From Dactylis glomerata (lineage: Eukaryota > Streptophyta > Magnoliopsida > Poales > Poaceae): DNA of 64,000 nucleotides. The number at the start of each line of letters is the position of its first letter. The stretch's first letter is position 1. Position numbers and translations under genes: made by a program. This document shows positions 35,734 through 46,953 of the stretch, in pieces. The stretch is taken from contig QXEO01000411.1 of NCBI GenBank assembly GCA_007115705.1, positions 5,929,702-5,993,701 on the forward strand, read 5' to 3'. Under the pieces are notes generated by a model. The model saw nothing but the letters and a program-made list of their open reading frames with translations, searched no databases and was not told the DNA's origin.

Positions 35734-35876
35734 TTGGTATCAGAGCCTAGGCTGACTCTAGGAAACCCTAGTTAGCATGGTCGTTAGAAAATGATATCTC
35801 TGATATCACAAGTTTGGTATCAGGACTATCATGACCTTAGGAGACCTTAGTTAGTATGGTCGTTAGCTAAGAAAGT
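35734..35876 (+). repeat. Duplicated primer-site leader in B
   Basis: TTGGTATCAGAGCC...GTTAGCATGGTCGTTAG (35734-35791) is repeated, diverged, as TTGGTATCAGGACT...GTTAGTATGGTCGTTAG (about 35814-35870). The second copy keeps only TGGTATCAG of the primer site. A has one copy. Confidence 0.8.
35735..35747 (+). other. Primer-binding site of B
   Basis: TGGTATCAGAGCC, complementary to plant initiator tRNA-Met, four bases after the LTR. Confidence 0.9.
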
Positions 35877-38800
35877 GATATTTTGTCAAACACTTATTTC
35901 TACAAAAGAAACTTATTTGCTTTGGTATCCAAAGCCAATCTTATACTCCCATCTTATTCACTTCAAATATCGTACACTCTCAACTTATACTCTCAAGAGA
36001 TTTTGACAAAGAATTTATTGACCTCTTTAATTACAGAGTCTTTTCAAAGATTTGTTTTACTCTATTCCTCCTCTACTTCAAATATATACCACGGACGATA
36101 TACCAACCTAAGACCGAAGGACTTTTGGATGAAAAGATTAGGACTCAATATTTTTCAAGACTTCAACCTTGGATGTCAACTACGACCGCTACCATCGAAA
36201 GAGAGTCTCTTCACCTGATCTAGAAATCTTCCAACAAGAGTCAACCCTGTGAGACAAAGATTCAAGAGCAAAGAGATAGTGATCAGAAATGATGAAGACC
36301 TCAGCAACCCCGACCCTTAGGATTTATAGGAAATGCTCAGTTGATTTCATTAAGCTACCCTTACCTCGCGATGACTAAGTGTGCTTAGTACTTTGATTGT
36401 TTGAATGATTGAATTATTTTGAGATATGTTGCTCATATGCCCTCCGGCAACATGTAGTAACCACTCCGAAAACTTGTTGCTCAAAAATGTTTTTGTCTTT
36501 CTCACCCAAACTAAACTCTAACCCTACCAATCCCGCATAAGAAACCTTTTGAAAGATGTTCCCTCTCATCTACTGCAGGACTTGACCCCTTTGATGCACC
36601 CCATGCTCTCAAATCCACCCTTTCAGGCCAACTCGGAGTTCGAGTTTCACCTCAATAGAATTGCTCGAGAATACCAAAGGAGGTCCCACTTGAACCTAAT
36701 CCCAAAGAAGAAGCCTGACTGATCTTAGCTTGGTACTAGTAGTCTTGTTTATTTCTTTGTAAATCAAGAGCGAGACTTGTAATCCGCAAGACCCTTTTTA
36801 ATAAAAGCCTATGGTTTTGATACCAAATATTTTGTTTTTGAAAGTGTGATTGTTTGTTGACATTGCTATGTGATTGGTGAAGATGTGTTTTGGCCCATCT
36901 GGCCACATCACATTTCGGGTGTACCCAATCTTTCCATCTTGATATAAATTAATGCACCCTCTATCTTTTATCTGGTAATGTCATCTCCCAATCTATTTCA
37001 ATCTTAACTTGTGAATCTCGGGACGAGATTCTTTTTAAGGGGGGAAGATTGTAACAACCCAAGTTTTTGGAAAATAGAAATAAATGGATTTATTAAAAAA
37101 CCAAATTTTGGAGACAACAAAAACTTTTATTTTTAATACAAGATTAATTTCTTGTCTTTTAAAACTTGTGAATTTGAGCATTTGCTCCCATGCTTCAAAT
37201 AAAAAGAGTATGAGAAAGGTTTGAAAACAAATCCTTTGAGTCCAAAGTTTTAATCGTTTAGAAAGGAAATATTTGGAATAGAGGTAAAACCTTTATTCTC
37301 AAGAAACCTATCTTTGTTTTAAAAAGAGGAGAAGAAAATATCCCATTTCAAAAATTACTATTTCTCATTTCTCAAGTTGACATTTCCCAAAAATGTTGGA
37401 ATCAACCTTTCGAAAACTTATTTTCAAAACTTGGAAAAAACTCCCAAACGTTTTCTTTAGCCAGGTTTCGGAAAACAAATAATTATACCTGTAAAACGTT
37501 TTTGTTAAATTGAAATAGTTTTCTAACTATAAAATTTAATGCATGGTTACATGCTAAACCCATTTGGGTCAATTGCCAAACCTATATTAAGCAATATTTG
37601 AACTATACCATCATGCATCTCTCCACCACAACTAAGAACAAGTTACAAAGAATCAAATACAATAACGTTTGAAACAAAAATCAACTTGGAACTCTATTTA
37701 ATATTCTACCAAAGTTTGAATTCAAATAAGAGGTCATTTCCCAACTCCCTCTCATCTACAAGAAAACCAACACCTTTGGACCAAGATTAAAACCTTTTGC
37801 ACTTCATATTGCATGCATACATAGTATTGAAAATACATGTTGTTCTATGATTTCATGTGGGTTTTAATTTGTTGAGCAATGTTTAGTTAATTCAAACTTA
37901 ACCAATAGAAGCATTAGAGAAGAACCACAAAGATCCAAAGAACCAGAAGCAAGAGAAATAAAGAAAAAGAGAAGAAAAGATGATCTAGAAAAAGTTAACC
38001 ACTACCCTACTTTGGACACTTAGAATAAGAAATCTGTAACTCAAGCCAAGGTGTGATCAGTTAGTTGAGCTTGACCATGTCACATACTAACTCAACCAAG
38101 AAGTTTCCAGCAAAAACTCAAACCCTAACCTCTTCCAAAATCTGTCCAAAGTTTGAATCTGAATCATATGACAACCCCAAATTCAAATTAGCCCTGAAGC
38201 AAAACACCACCTCTTGACCTAACAAAAATTGTTTCAGACTCCCCATCCAATATAATGACCAACCCAATTTGAAGATTTCAAAAATTTGAATTTTTATTTC
38301 TTGCGAGCATTTGATCAAACAGTTGGCAGGCAAGAATCAAACAAAGTCACATTCACTATTTTGTGCAGTGCATCCCTGCATCTCTGACGTGCCCATGACC
38401 TCCAAGCAGTGCCCTAGGCTCTCCTCTGTCGATTCCCTGTCTCCCTTGCCCAAACACCGGATGTGAGACATGGAGGAGAAGAGAAGAACACCCCAGCCCA
38501 CTTCCTTGTCCCCCTCTGAACCAGACCATCCCGACCTCTCCCATCGCGCCAGGACTCACCTGCAGCACACCGCAGCCCGCAGCACCCGCCAACGCCGCCC
38601 CTCTTCACTCCCACAGCTGACACGCACAGTGAGCTGGCCGCAGATCCCCTCGCCTCCTGCTCCCTCTCTCGCCTATATAAAGCCTCCATTCTTCCTTGAA
38701 AAGACTCCACTCACCTCCCTCTACCTCCCAGACAAGGTCCCAAGCTCCCTCTCCCTCTCGTTCGAGCTCCCCCGTCGACGCCGCTCCGCAGAGCGCCTCC

Positions 38801-40124
38801 CGTTCCCGGCGTTCTAGAGCCTCCCGCGAGCTGCCGCCTGGACGAGGTGGAGGAGGAGAAGCTCCTCCGCCGCCTAGACACCCTCGCCGCCGGTCTCCGC
38901 CCCCGCCGGTGAGCCTCCCCCATCGCCGTCTCCCTCCCAGTAGCTCGTTCGCGTGTTCATCGGGCTGGGGAAGAAGACTTCCCCAGATACCGTTTCACTT
39001 AATCTGACCAGCGGGGCCCATTGTCAGCTTTTCTTTTTTTTTCCTTGCAACCGCCCAGCTGCAGCCTAGTGGGCCGGCCCAGCTCAGTCTGTGTGTCCGG
39101 CCCGGATTAGAAAAAAAAGGGGATATTCGATTTCCGATTTTTGAAAAACACATTCAGATGCTTTAGTATATTTAATTTTCCCGGAGATCTACCGATCCAA
39201 ATCTAGCAAATGAAAATGTTCTGGAAACCTTAGAACATAAGCTATCCAATAAAAGTGGTTTCAACACAATTAGATTTATATAGTGGTTGCAGTAAAAATA
39301 ACAAAACAGGAGCTTTTCCAACTTAGAAAATCCATATCAATTAAAATAAAATTCCTAAAAATATAAATCCAACTTTAGAAATTCACAATTAGTGATGTCC
39401 ATCTGCCTATGGCATTAGATCTCATTTTTGAACATTTTAAAGTAAATGCTATTTACCTATATGGTTAAATAGGCATTTGCCATATAGGATTTTATTAAAC
39501 TCAAATCTATAATCGAAATTCTTATGGAACTCTTGTTGTTTAAACACATTTTCCAAATACCATCTGTAGGTATTGATCTTAGTCCATGTGTACTTGTAGA
39601 AGGTAATTGGGAAATTTAATCCTACATGGTAGTAATTAGAAACTCAAACTTGCACACCTATTTCAAAATAAATGGAAATGATATGAAACCAATTCAAATC
39701 AACCACATTTCTAAATATTGATCTATAACCTTTGATCCCATTCAACTAGGATCTATAGACTCTACTTGTGGATTCAAACTTGATCACTAAATAGTTGCAA
39801 ACTAGAAATGGCTTCAATAAAAGAAAAATACTCCAAATCCTATGAAGCCTCTTTGGTTGAACCATAATCTTGAATATATACTAGTAGTATATGAACTTTG
39901 GCCAATAAGGACTTGCAAGAGATATTTCACAATTCAAAGTAAATTAAATCCTCACTTACGTCAAGAAAGTGATAGTCCCATCTGTATGAACTCAATTAAA
40001 TCGAAACCACTCTCCATAGACTTCCTAGATCGCTCCCCTTACCCCAAGTATCCTTATTTGCTTGAGTATGTGTTGCTTGTAAATTGTGTGGTGATTGTAT
40101 GCTTATTTGATTTTCGACGATTAG

Positions 40125-40232
40125 ACGACAACGAGAGTAAGGAGAATGGATCCCGAAGTCAACCAAGAAATGGAGATGGAGATCAATCAATCAAATATAA
40201 AGATGAAGACTATTTTGACTTTGCCAGGCCAG
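40125..40232 (+). other. Putative LTR exon 2 (B, 3' LTR)
   Basis: Same 108-nt segment as 34242-34349, with acceptor AG at 40123-40124 and donor GC at 40233-40234. Confidence 0.42.
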
Positions 40233-41308
40233 GCAAGCCATCTTTTGATTCATACTCCCACTACCTAGTTTTAATATTGCATTCTACTTGTTTTAAGTAA
40301 ATTGCATGATTGAATTGCTAGAGTAGAATGATAGAAGTGTATTGATGTCTTGATTATCAAGAGTATCAAGCTGAGTTTATCCAACCCTATTTAGTAGTAC
40401 TATCACTCAATGTAGTTGCTTAGTCGCTAATAAAAGTTGATGCTATCTCTGGAGGAATCCCATTTGAAAGGTGGTGACTTGAACTTGAAACTTGAGATGG
40501 GAGATTGCTCCTACCTAATGGCTTTATAAAAGAAACTAATCTTGACTAAGAACTATGAAATATATTTCTCAAATGACAACGAGTGATGTACTATGGGAGC
40601 CAATTATACCGTACGACCACATTACCCCTATATGGGAAGGGGCTTAATCCGTAGCTTGTTTATCTTAGTATGGGAGGCCTTGTATCAAAGATTCATGGAA
40701 GGACACCGCGAAACGGTTACTTCTGGACCAGGTGGATTCCACTAACCCGGCCTCCGGGATGGGCAGAACTAGAGGCGCCGGAGCGGGGTTCCGTATCCCG
40801 GGCTCTAGGGAAGGATCCTATACTAGGATGAGCAAGTGAAAGAGTTTGTTGGATTATCTGAACCTCGCATACTTTGTGTATGTCGAACCGTGGATTTCTC
40901 CCGGCAGATGTATCGAATCTTGTGGGTAAAGTGTACCCCTCTGCAGAGGTTGTCAAACTATTCGAATAGCCGCGTCCGCGGTCATGGACGGTTGGCAAGC
41001 TGTACTTGACTTTTGTCAATAATGAAAACAACTTATGGTGAACTTGGTGAATGACATGAATTAAATTGACTTGACTTGACCTTGATGTTGACACTCTTGA
41101 AATTCGTCTTTAGATTGAACCTAGAGAACTAAACCTCTTTTCTACCGATGAACATTCTTGGGAAATAAAACTAGCATTTTGCAAATAACCCTAGTGCTTA
41201 GTCCACCATATCAACCATGCATATCTCTTTCCCCACCTTGTTTATAAGATGGTTTGCGAGTGCATCCAATGTACTCATGGCTGTGTCCCTGGCTATTAAC
41301 TTGGCCAG

Positions 41309-41346
41309 ACTTGAAGGAGCAAGATCAAGAAGGAAGGACTCATTGA
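41309..41346 (+). other. Putative LTR exon 3 (B, 3' LTR)
   Basis: Copy of 35426-35463 after the same acceptor, ending TGA 41344-41346. Confidence 0.35.
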
Positions 41347-41614
41347 CGGCTTTGCGAATTAGGCTCGTTTCCTACTGTCTGCTTTGCCTGTGCGGTTGAA
41401 GCTTGACAATATGGACCCGACATGATATTCCGCTGCATATTGATGAATTGTAAGGTTTGGTCTGTACGACCACCTATGTAATTCCCTTTAATTACTATTA
41501 ATGTCTATGACTGTGATATCAACTACGTTATGTAAATCACAACATTGATTCTGGGATTGTGATGGATTACATAACGGGCACTTCGAATTTGTTATCAAAT
41601 TTGAGGTCGTCACA

Positions 41615-42437
41615 AGTCCTCGGTCATGGACGGTTGAACTGGCTGTTACCTAACCCAATGTCAGGTTTTGGTTTTTCAAAAGTGTTTTCGGAAAAATGGA
41701 GTAAGGTGCCGGACGGAGTACTCGGAGGGTACTGCCGCGGCACGGGTATGGTTTGGAGTACTTGCAGGGTACTGCCAAAGGAATGGAGATGGTCATGTGC
41801 GTTTGACCTGGATTTATAAAAGAAGGTGGTCATGTTTGATTGACCACCATCTCTTCTCTTGAAAATGAGTTCCCCCTTTCTTAGAACTTTTACTAAAATG
41901 GTTTTATAAAAGTCTTCTTTGATAAAGATATAGAGATGTCGTATGACATGCTATATCGACAAGAGAAACTATGTTTAGTATTGAGCAAACTAGACTAGAG
42001 CCTTTCACCTTGCTACAGCCAAATAGCATGCAACTTGTTCCTCTTAGGTGGTTTGCGAGTACAATTCCAAAATGTACTCACAGCTTTGTCCCTGGCTATT
42101 AACTTGGTCAGATTATGGTGAATATTACGATGATGATGGTGAGGAGTTCGATGACGCCGGTGCGAACTAGGATCCGTCTCCCGGTCAGTCGCCTGTAGGG
42201 TAGAGGCATGACACGGGCTACCGACACTACTATTGTTTCCGCTGCAATGCTTAGTGAACTTGCCCTGCATGGCATTTGAATTCGGCCAAGTGGCCATGTA
42301 AGACTATTTGAACTCGTTATGTAATGGATGATGTACTCTGTAATGCCAACTCTGTTATGTGGATTCACGACGGTCTTCCTGGGATCGTGAATTGTATGCA
42401 TAACGGGAATCCCAGGTGGTAAGCCGGGGTCCCCACA
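41615..42437 (+). mobile_element. 5' LTR of A, piece 3
   Basis: The remaining 3' part of the LTR after B, ending GGGGTCCCCACA. It contains the paired GGAGTACT-GGGTACTGCC repeats, the GATATAG/CTATATC hairpin (41927-41957), the GAGTACA/TGTACTC hairpin (42057-42079) and exon 3. It keeps about 100 bases (around 41775-41875) that the 3' LTR has lost. Confidence 0.9.
42112..42170 (+). other. Putative LTR exon 3 (A, 5' LTR)
   Basis: 59 nt after CTATTAACTTGGTCAG, reading DYGEYYDDDGEEFDDAGAN then TAG 42168-42170. Confidence 0.5.
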
Positions 42438-42441
42438 GAGT

Positions 42442-42454
42442 TGGTATTAGAGTC
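42442..42454 (+). other. Primer-binding site of A (two changes)
   Basis: TGGTATTAGAGTC sits four bases after the LTR. It differs from TGGTATCAGAGCC of initiator tRNA-Met by two C-to-T changes. The leader to 42691 has no other recognisable content. Confidence 0.8.
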
Positions 42455-42874
42455 ATCCTGGCCTTAGGAGACCTTAGTTAGCATGGGCGTTAGACCGGAC
42501 CAAAAACTATTTTCACTACTAAATTAAAAGAGATGGCTTAATATATATAAGGTAAATATATATTGCTCTCATCTCTTCCCTTATTCTTTAAGCATTTAGA
42601 CTACTTGCATCTTAATTCAAGTTTTTACTGTATTTAAAATATTGCACACTTGAGTAAGTGATTAATTAAACCTACCTTAAAATTTGTGTAGATGGACGCT
42701 CCTACTGCACACCGTTAGGTCGGTACCCACGAGGACGTGCTCGTCTTTGAGCGCGACTTGGTGGAGTTCGTCGCGCATCTCGGACGCCCACGTCCGGAGA
42801 TCCGAGGTTACCGTCTCTTCGAGGAGGGTACCCGGGAGCTGGCTTACCAGGTTGTTTGCCAGGTCCGTGGGAAG

Positions 42875-42879
42875 GAGGT
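42875..42879. repeat. Target duplication GAGGT, left copy (element C)
   Basis: Precedes C and is repeated at 50982-50986; joining the flanks restores orf0's frame. Confidence 0.93.
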
Positions 42880-44312
42880 TGATATGTCTCAAACGTATCT
42901 ATAATTTTTGATGCTCCATGCTTGTTTTTACACCATTTGCCTTGTGTTTTGTTACACTTCGTGGCATTTTTATGCGATTTCCGGAACTAACCTATTGACA
43001 AGATGCCACAATGCCAGTTCCCTATTTTCTACTGTTTTTGTGTTTCAGAAAAGCTACACAGGAAATATTCTCGGAATTGGACGAAACAAGTTCCAGAAGT
43101 CTTATTTTTCCTGGAAGAGTACCGAAGACCGAATGAGAGCCAGAGGTGGGCCAGGGGCTGCCCACACAACAGGGGGGCGCGGCCCAGCCCCTGGCTGGCC
43201 CACCTATTGTGTGACCACCCTGGTCGCCTCCTGACGACGCCCCTTCGCCTATAAGTAGCCTCCCAACGGAAAACCCTAGAGGAATCAGGGAAATTTCCAA
43301 AAGAGTTCCGCAGCTCCGCCGCCACCGCCGACGAATTTTGGGGGACAGAAGTCTCTGTCCGGCACCCTGCCGGGATAGGGAAGTGCCCCCAGAGCCATCT
43401 CCATCGGTCTCCATCACCGTCTCCGCCGTCTCCATTGACCTCACCGCCATCTCCATCAACCTTGCTGTCTCCTATGATGAGGAGGGAGTAGTTCTCCCCC
43501 GGGCCTAAGGGCTCTACCGGTAGCTATGTGGTTCACCTCTCTCTCCCATGATGTGATCTTTATGTGATCGTGAGCTTTGTATCTAGTTGAATTGGTAGAT
43601 GTTATTATTCAGATATTATGCTACTCCCGTGCTTTATTATTGTAAACTCCGGAGATACCTTGTATCATGGTGTGAAGGTGACAGTGTGCGCATCATGTGT
43701 GTCTTTTTGGTTAATGTCTCTATGAATTGTTGGTGTTTGTTGGAACCATCTAGTGCGTTCACGATGGCAGTGTGGGACAATCTAGTTTGGGGAAATATAA
43801 ACTTTGAGGAGTGCTTCGTAGCCCTACGCATGATTAGTGTTCGTTTTCCATTGGAGAATTGTTTTGAGTTGCATATTGATGATAGCATCTACTGGTTCAA
43901 TTATGTTATATTTGTTGAGAGTGTGTCCACTAGTGAAAGTATGATCCCTAGGCCTTGTTTCCAAGCATTGCACACTGTTTCCTTTCAGTTCTGTTACATT
44001 TTTGCTTGCAGCGATATTTATTTCAGATTACATTTACTACTTATAATCATCACTACTACTTGTATTTCACTATCTCTTTGCCGAACTAGTGCACCTATAC
44101 ATCTGACAAGTGTATTGGGTGTGTTGGGGACACAAGAGACTTTCTGTATCGTAATTGCAGGGTTGCTTGAGAGGGATAGCTTTGACCTCTTCCTCCCTAA
44201 GTTCGATAAACCTTGGGTGATCCACTTAAGGGAAACTTGCTGCTGCTCTACAAACCTCTGCACTTGGAGGCCCAACACTGTCTACAAGAACAGACGCAGT
44301 GCGTAGACATCA
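42880..44312 (+). repeat. 5' LTR of C
   Basis: TGATATGTCTCAAACG ... GTGCGTAGACATCA, 1433 bp. A candidate TATA, TATAAGTA, is at 43250-43257. A 235-codon frame (43599-44306) recurs in the other LTR (50269-51021) but matches no known domain; I do not call it a gene. Confidence 0.93.
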
Positions 44313-44322
44313 AGCTCTTTTC

Positions 44323-44340
44323 TGGCGCCGTTGCCGGGGA
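44323..44340 (+). other. Primer-binding site of C (tRNA-Asp)
   Basis: TGGCGCCGTTGCCGGGGA is complementary to the 3' end of plant tRNA-Asp(GUC), ten bases after the LTR. Confidence 0.9.
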
Positions 44341-44452
44341 GGTAAGGTAAAAGGTACTCGCATCCTCCTGTGTGAGTGCTCGAAGTTATTTCCTTTAGAT
44401 TCTGCAATTATATCTTTTTGTTTCTTGTTTTTATTTTCACTAGTTAGGCTTA

Positions 44453-46953
44453 ATGGAAAGTAAAGAGTTCTTTAGTCTTTTTCCAGAGTTTAGATTTGAA
44501 GAGAAAATTGAAAAACCTTTGGAGCTTATTTTGCATAGCAATGTTATTAGTACGAATGCTTTGAATACCGTTATTGCTAATGCTATAGAAAAGTCTAAGC
44601 TTGGGGAAGCTGGTTTTGTTAAGCATGATATTTTTAGTTCCCCAGCTTTAGTGGAGAAAGTTTGCTCTAGTGATATTTTATCTCCCATATGTGATGTTTG
44701 TAATGATGCTTGTGCTCCTCATCCTTTAAAATACCTATGAAAATTGTTGAACGTGCTATGGATAACTGCTATTTAGGGGATGGAATTGTCCATCCCGGTG
44801 ATCATTTGCTCTTTATACATGAATTATGCGAGTTGTTCCAGTGTGCAGGTATTTTGATGAACCGAGTTAAGAAGAAGCTATTCTCTTTATCACTGAAGGG
44901 CAGAGCTGCGGAATGGTATAAGACACTGAAGGATGGCCGACCTATTGAGTGGGAGGAAATGGTACCTCTCTTTTATTCTAAATTCTATCCTTCTAGTGAG
45001 GTTTATATTGATAGGAATTATATTTATAATTTTCATCGCATGAGGAAGAAAGCATTGCCCAAGCGTGGGGAAGAATGAAGTCACTAATGCTCAAATGTCC
45101 TATTCATGATCTTCCTCGTAATATTGTTATTGATAATTTTTATGCAAGGCTTTCAGGATATTACAAGGACTATCTAGATGCATGCTTGGATGTGTCTTTC
45201 ACAAGGAAGGATGTTGACACCAAGTGGGATCTGCTTGAAACAATTCAAAGCAATATCGAAGATTGGGATAGCAACAAAGGTAAAGGATCAGGTATAAATT
45301 ACGAGCATGATTGTATTAAGTCTTTCGCTGAAACTGCTGATTTTCAAGAGCTTAGTGCTAAATATGGTCTTGATCCTCAAATCATGGTTGATTGCTTTAA
45401 AGCCTTTGCTTCCCATATTAATGTTCCTAAAGGAAATGGGGACATGTATCATAAACTTTTTAAGGATACTTGCATAGAAAGTGATATTGTTATTGATGAT
45501 TGCAATAAACATGCTCAAATTTCTGAAAGTACTACTTCCTATAAGCATGTTAATTTTTGTGGAGTACATAGATCTTGTGAACAGAGTCACAACAAGGAAG
45601 ATTATTGTATCCACCACGCGAATGAAGAAACCCGAATGTGGCACAAGGCTATAGGCGAGCTTGGTGAAAAGGTTTGCAAGTTTTATCATTTTCTTTGTGA
45701 GTTTTGTGATGACATAGGTCATTTTAATTTTCAATGCTCAAGCCCTAATAGTCACCTCTCTAATCGAATGAGTACTGCAAGTTTGTATTGTGATGACAAG
45801 ATTACTCTCAATCAGCATGATGAGCTTACTTTGTTTTTGGGGTGCGAAGAGATATCTAGAAAGACTTCTTTGATAGATATGAGTGATTCTGATATTAATA
45901 GCACCCTTCGTGGTTGTCGTCTCTATTGTGCTAAAGATTGCCTCGCAAATACTTACATACAAAATCTTATAAAACTTTGATGTTTTGCCAAGCTATGACA
46001 GGACTGATAGATGTTTCTATCTTATTAATAGAGAGGAGGAATCCTCCAAAGTTTCTTCTGTTGTTTCTGTCAGTAAACCAGATTATGTGGAGAAAATGTC
46101 TTTCAAGCCTCTCCCTCCTGAAGGAGAGAGTAAGAAGAGTAAGAAGAAGAAGAAGAGGAGTAGAAGGCGAGAGGAAACGGTATCTTCCCCTAAGCATGTT
46201 GCTCCTATTATAGATTATGATAATTCTGATTGGGATGATGTTCCCATGCCTGTTACCGATGTTAGTGATCATGATTGGGAAAAGCACTCTACTTTTGATA
46301 TTGAAAATCTTTTTGGTACCAATTCTAAGGTTAATAATTGTTGTACCATTAGTACTATCCATGTTCCTTCTTATGATGGTATGTTTGATGAATATACTTT
46401 GCGAAATAGTTGTTCTCTAGCTTGTGATGATACTAAACCTCTAGTTTATGATGGTTATGATGAGGGGTATAATATTTTTAGTTCACCTACTTTTGAGGAG
46501 AAAATTAGTTATGATTACAATATGCCTCCTGCTTTTGATGATTATGGTGATGAGAATAATTATTCTGTTGAATCTGCTCCTACTATTGTTCATATGGGGA
46601 GTATTAATTCTTGTACACTTGTGGCTCATGATAGGGAAGCTTTATGTGATAGTTATATTGTTAATTCTATTCATGATGCTACTGAAAGTTATTATGAGAG
46701 AGAGAAACATGGTTTGATGGATCTCAATAGTATTGAGTTTCCCATCTTTATGTTGCAATTCTTGAAGTTGTACTTGTTTTGCCTTCCTATGCTTTTTGCA
46801 TTGCGCTTTCATGACTTGTGTCTTTACAAGACTATTTTTCATAGGAAGTGGTTTAGATTTAAATGTGTTTCATATTTGGTTTTTGATGCTCTCTTTTGCT
46901 TTAAGTTCCTATATAGCGCCCTTGCCTTAAGCTCTTTTATGGCGCCTACATGA
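44453..46953 (+). pseudogene. gag-like gene of element C with hydrophobic C-terminus, frameshifted
   Basis: ATG 44453 opens a frame that continues in four segments (44453-44740, 44710-45078, 45075-45980, 45985-46953) joined by frameshifts near 44730, 45045 and 45978. The second segment has the gag capsid signature SLSLKGRAAEWYKTLKDG followed by a W-E-E-x-x-x-x-F-Y-S-K-F pattern, as in plant Ty3 gag. A CxxC-rich stretch around 45690-45740 is near a zinc-knuckle arrangement but incomplete. The fourth segment starts with a lysine-rich run (KKSKKKKKRSRR), continues acidic and repetitive, and ends with two hydrophobic stretches (about 46737-46800 and 46875-46940) that could span a membrane. Polymerase functions must come from elsewhere. 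Confidence 0.7.

Larger units (their letters stand above)
35732..37049 (+). mobile_element. Internal region of B, no retroviral genes
   Basis: 1.3 kb. After the primer-site duplication there is a 111-codon frame (35883-36218) without recognisable domains, then scattered short frames. The polypurine tract TTTTTAAGGGGGGAAGA (37032-37048) meets the 3' LTR. Nothing here could supply reverse transcriptase or integrase. Confidence 0.8.
31171..41614 (+). mobile_element. Element B: young non-autonomous LTR element with giant LTRs (LARD-like)
   Basis: Two LTRs of 4.56 kb enclose only 1.3 kb. The primer site matches initiator tRNA-Met and the polypurine tract matches those of D, A and E. There is no gag or pol. 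By eye the LTRs differ at roughly 15-20 sites in 4.56 kb plus one 4-base T-run indel, which means a recent insertion. Flanks are CGAGT at 31166-31170 and CAAGT at 41613-41617 if the LTR ends TCA, or just AGT if it ends TCACA; A's 3' LTR has CCAAGTCCTCGG at this site. It depends on another element for proteins; D/A-type chromoviruses share its priming signals. Confidence 0.92.
37050..41614 (+). repeat. 3' LTR of B
   Basis: 4.57 kb, almost identical to 31171-35731, with all the same parts: TATA 38674, donor GT 38909-38910, exon 2 40125-40232 and exon 3 41309-41346. It is 4 bases longer because of a T-run. Confidence 0.93.

Noticed and set aside
44323..44340. tRNA-like signal at TGGCGCCGTTGCCGGGGA
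   Set aside because: It is only the complement of a tRNA-Asp 3' end in primer-site position; no cloverleaf surrounds it.
46217..46717. Leucine/isoleucine/methionine-rich plus-strand frames as membrane proteins
   Set aside because: They are out-of-frame shadows of the acidic, GAT-rich coding part of element C.
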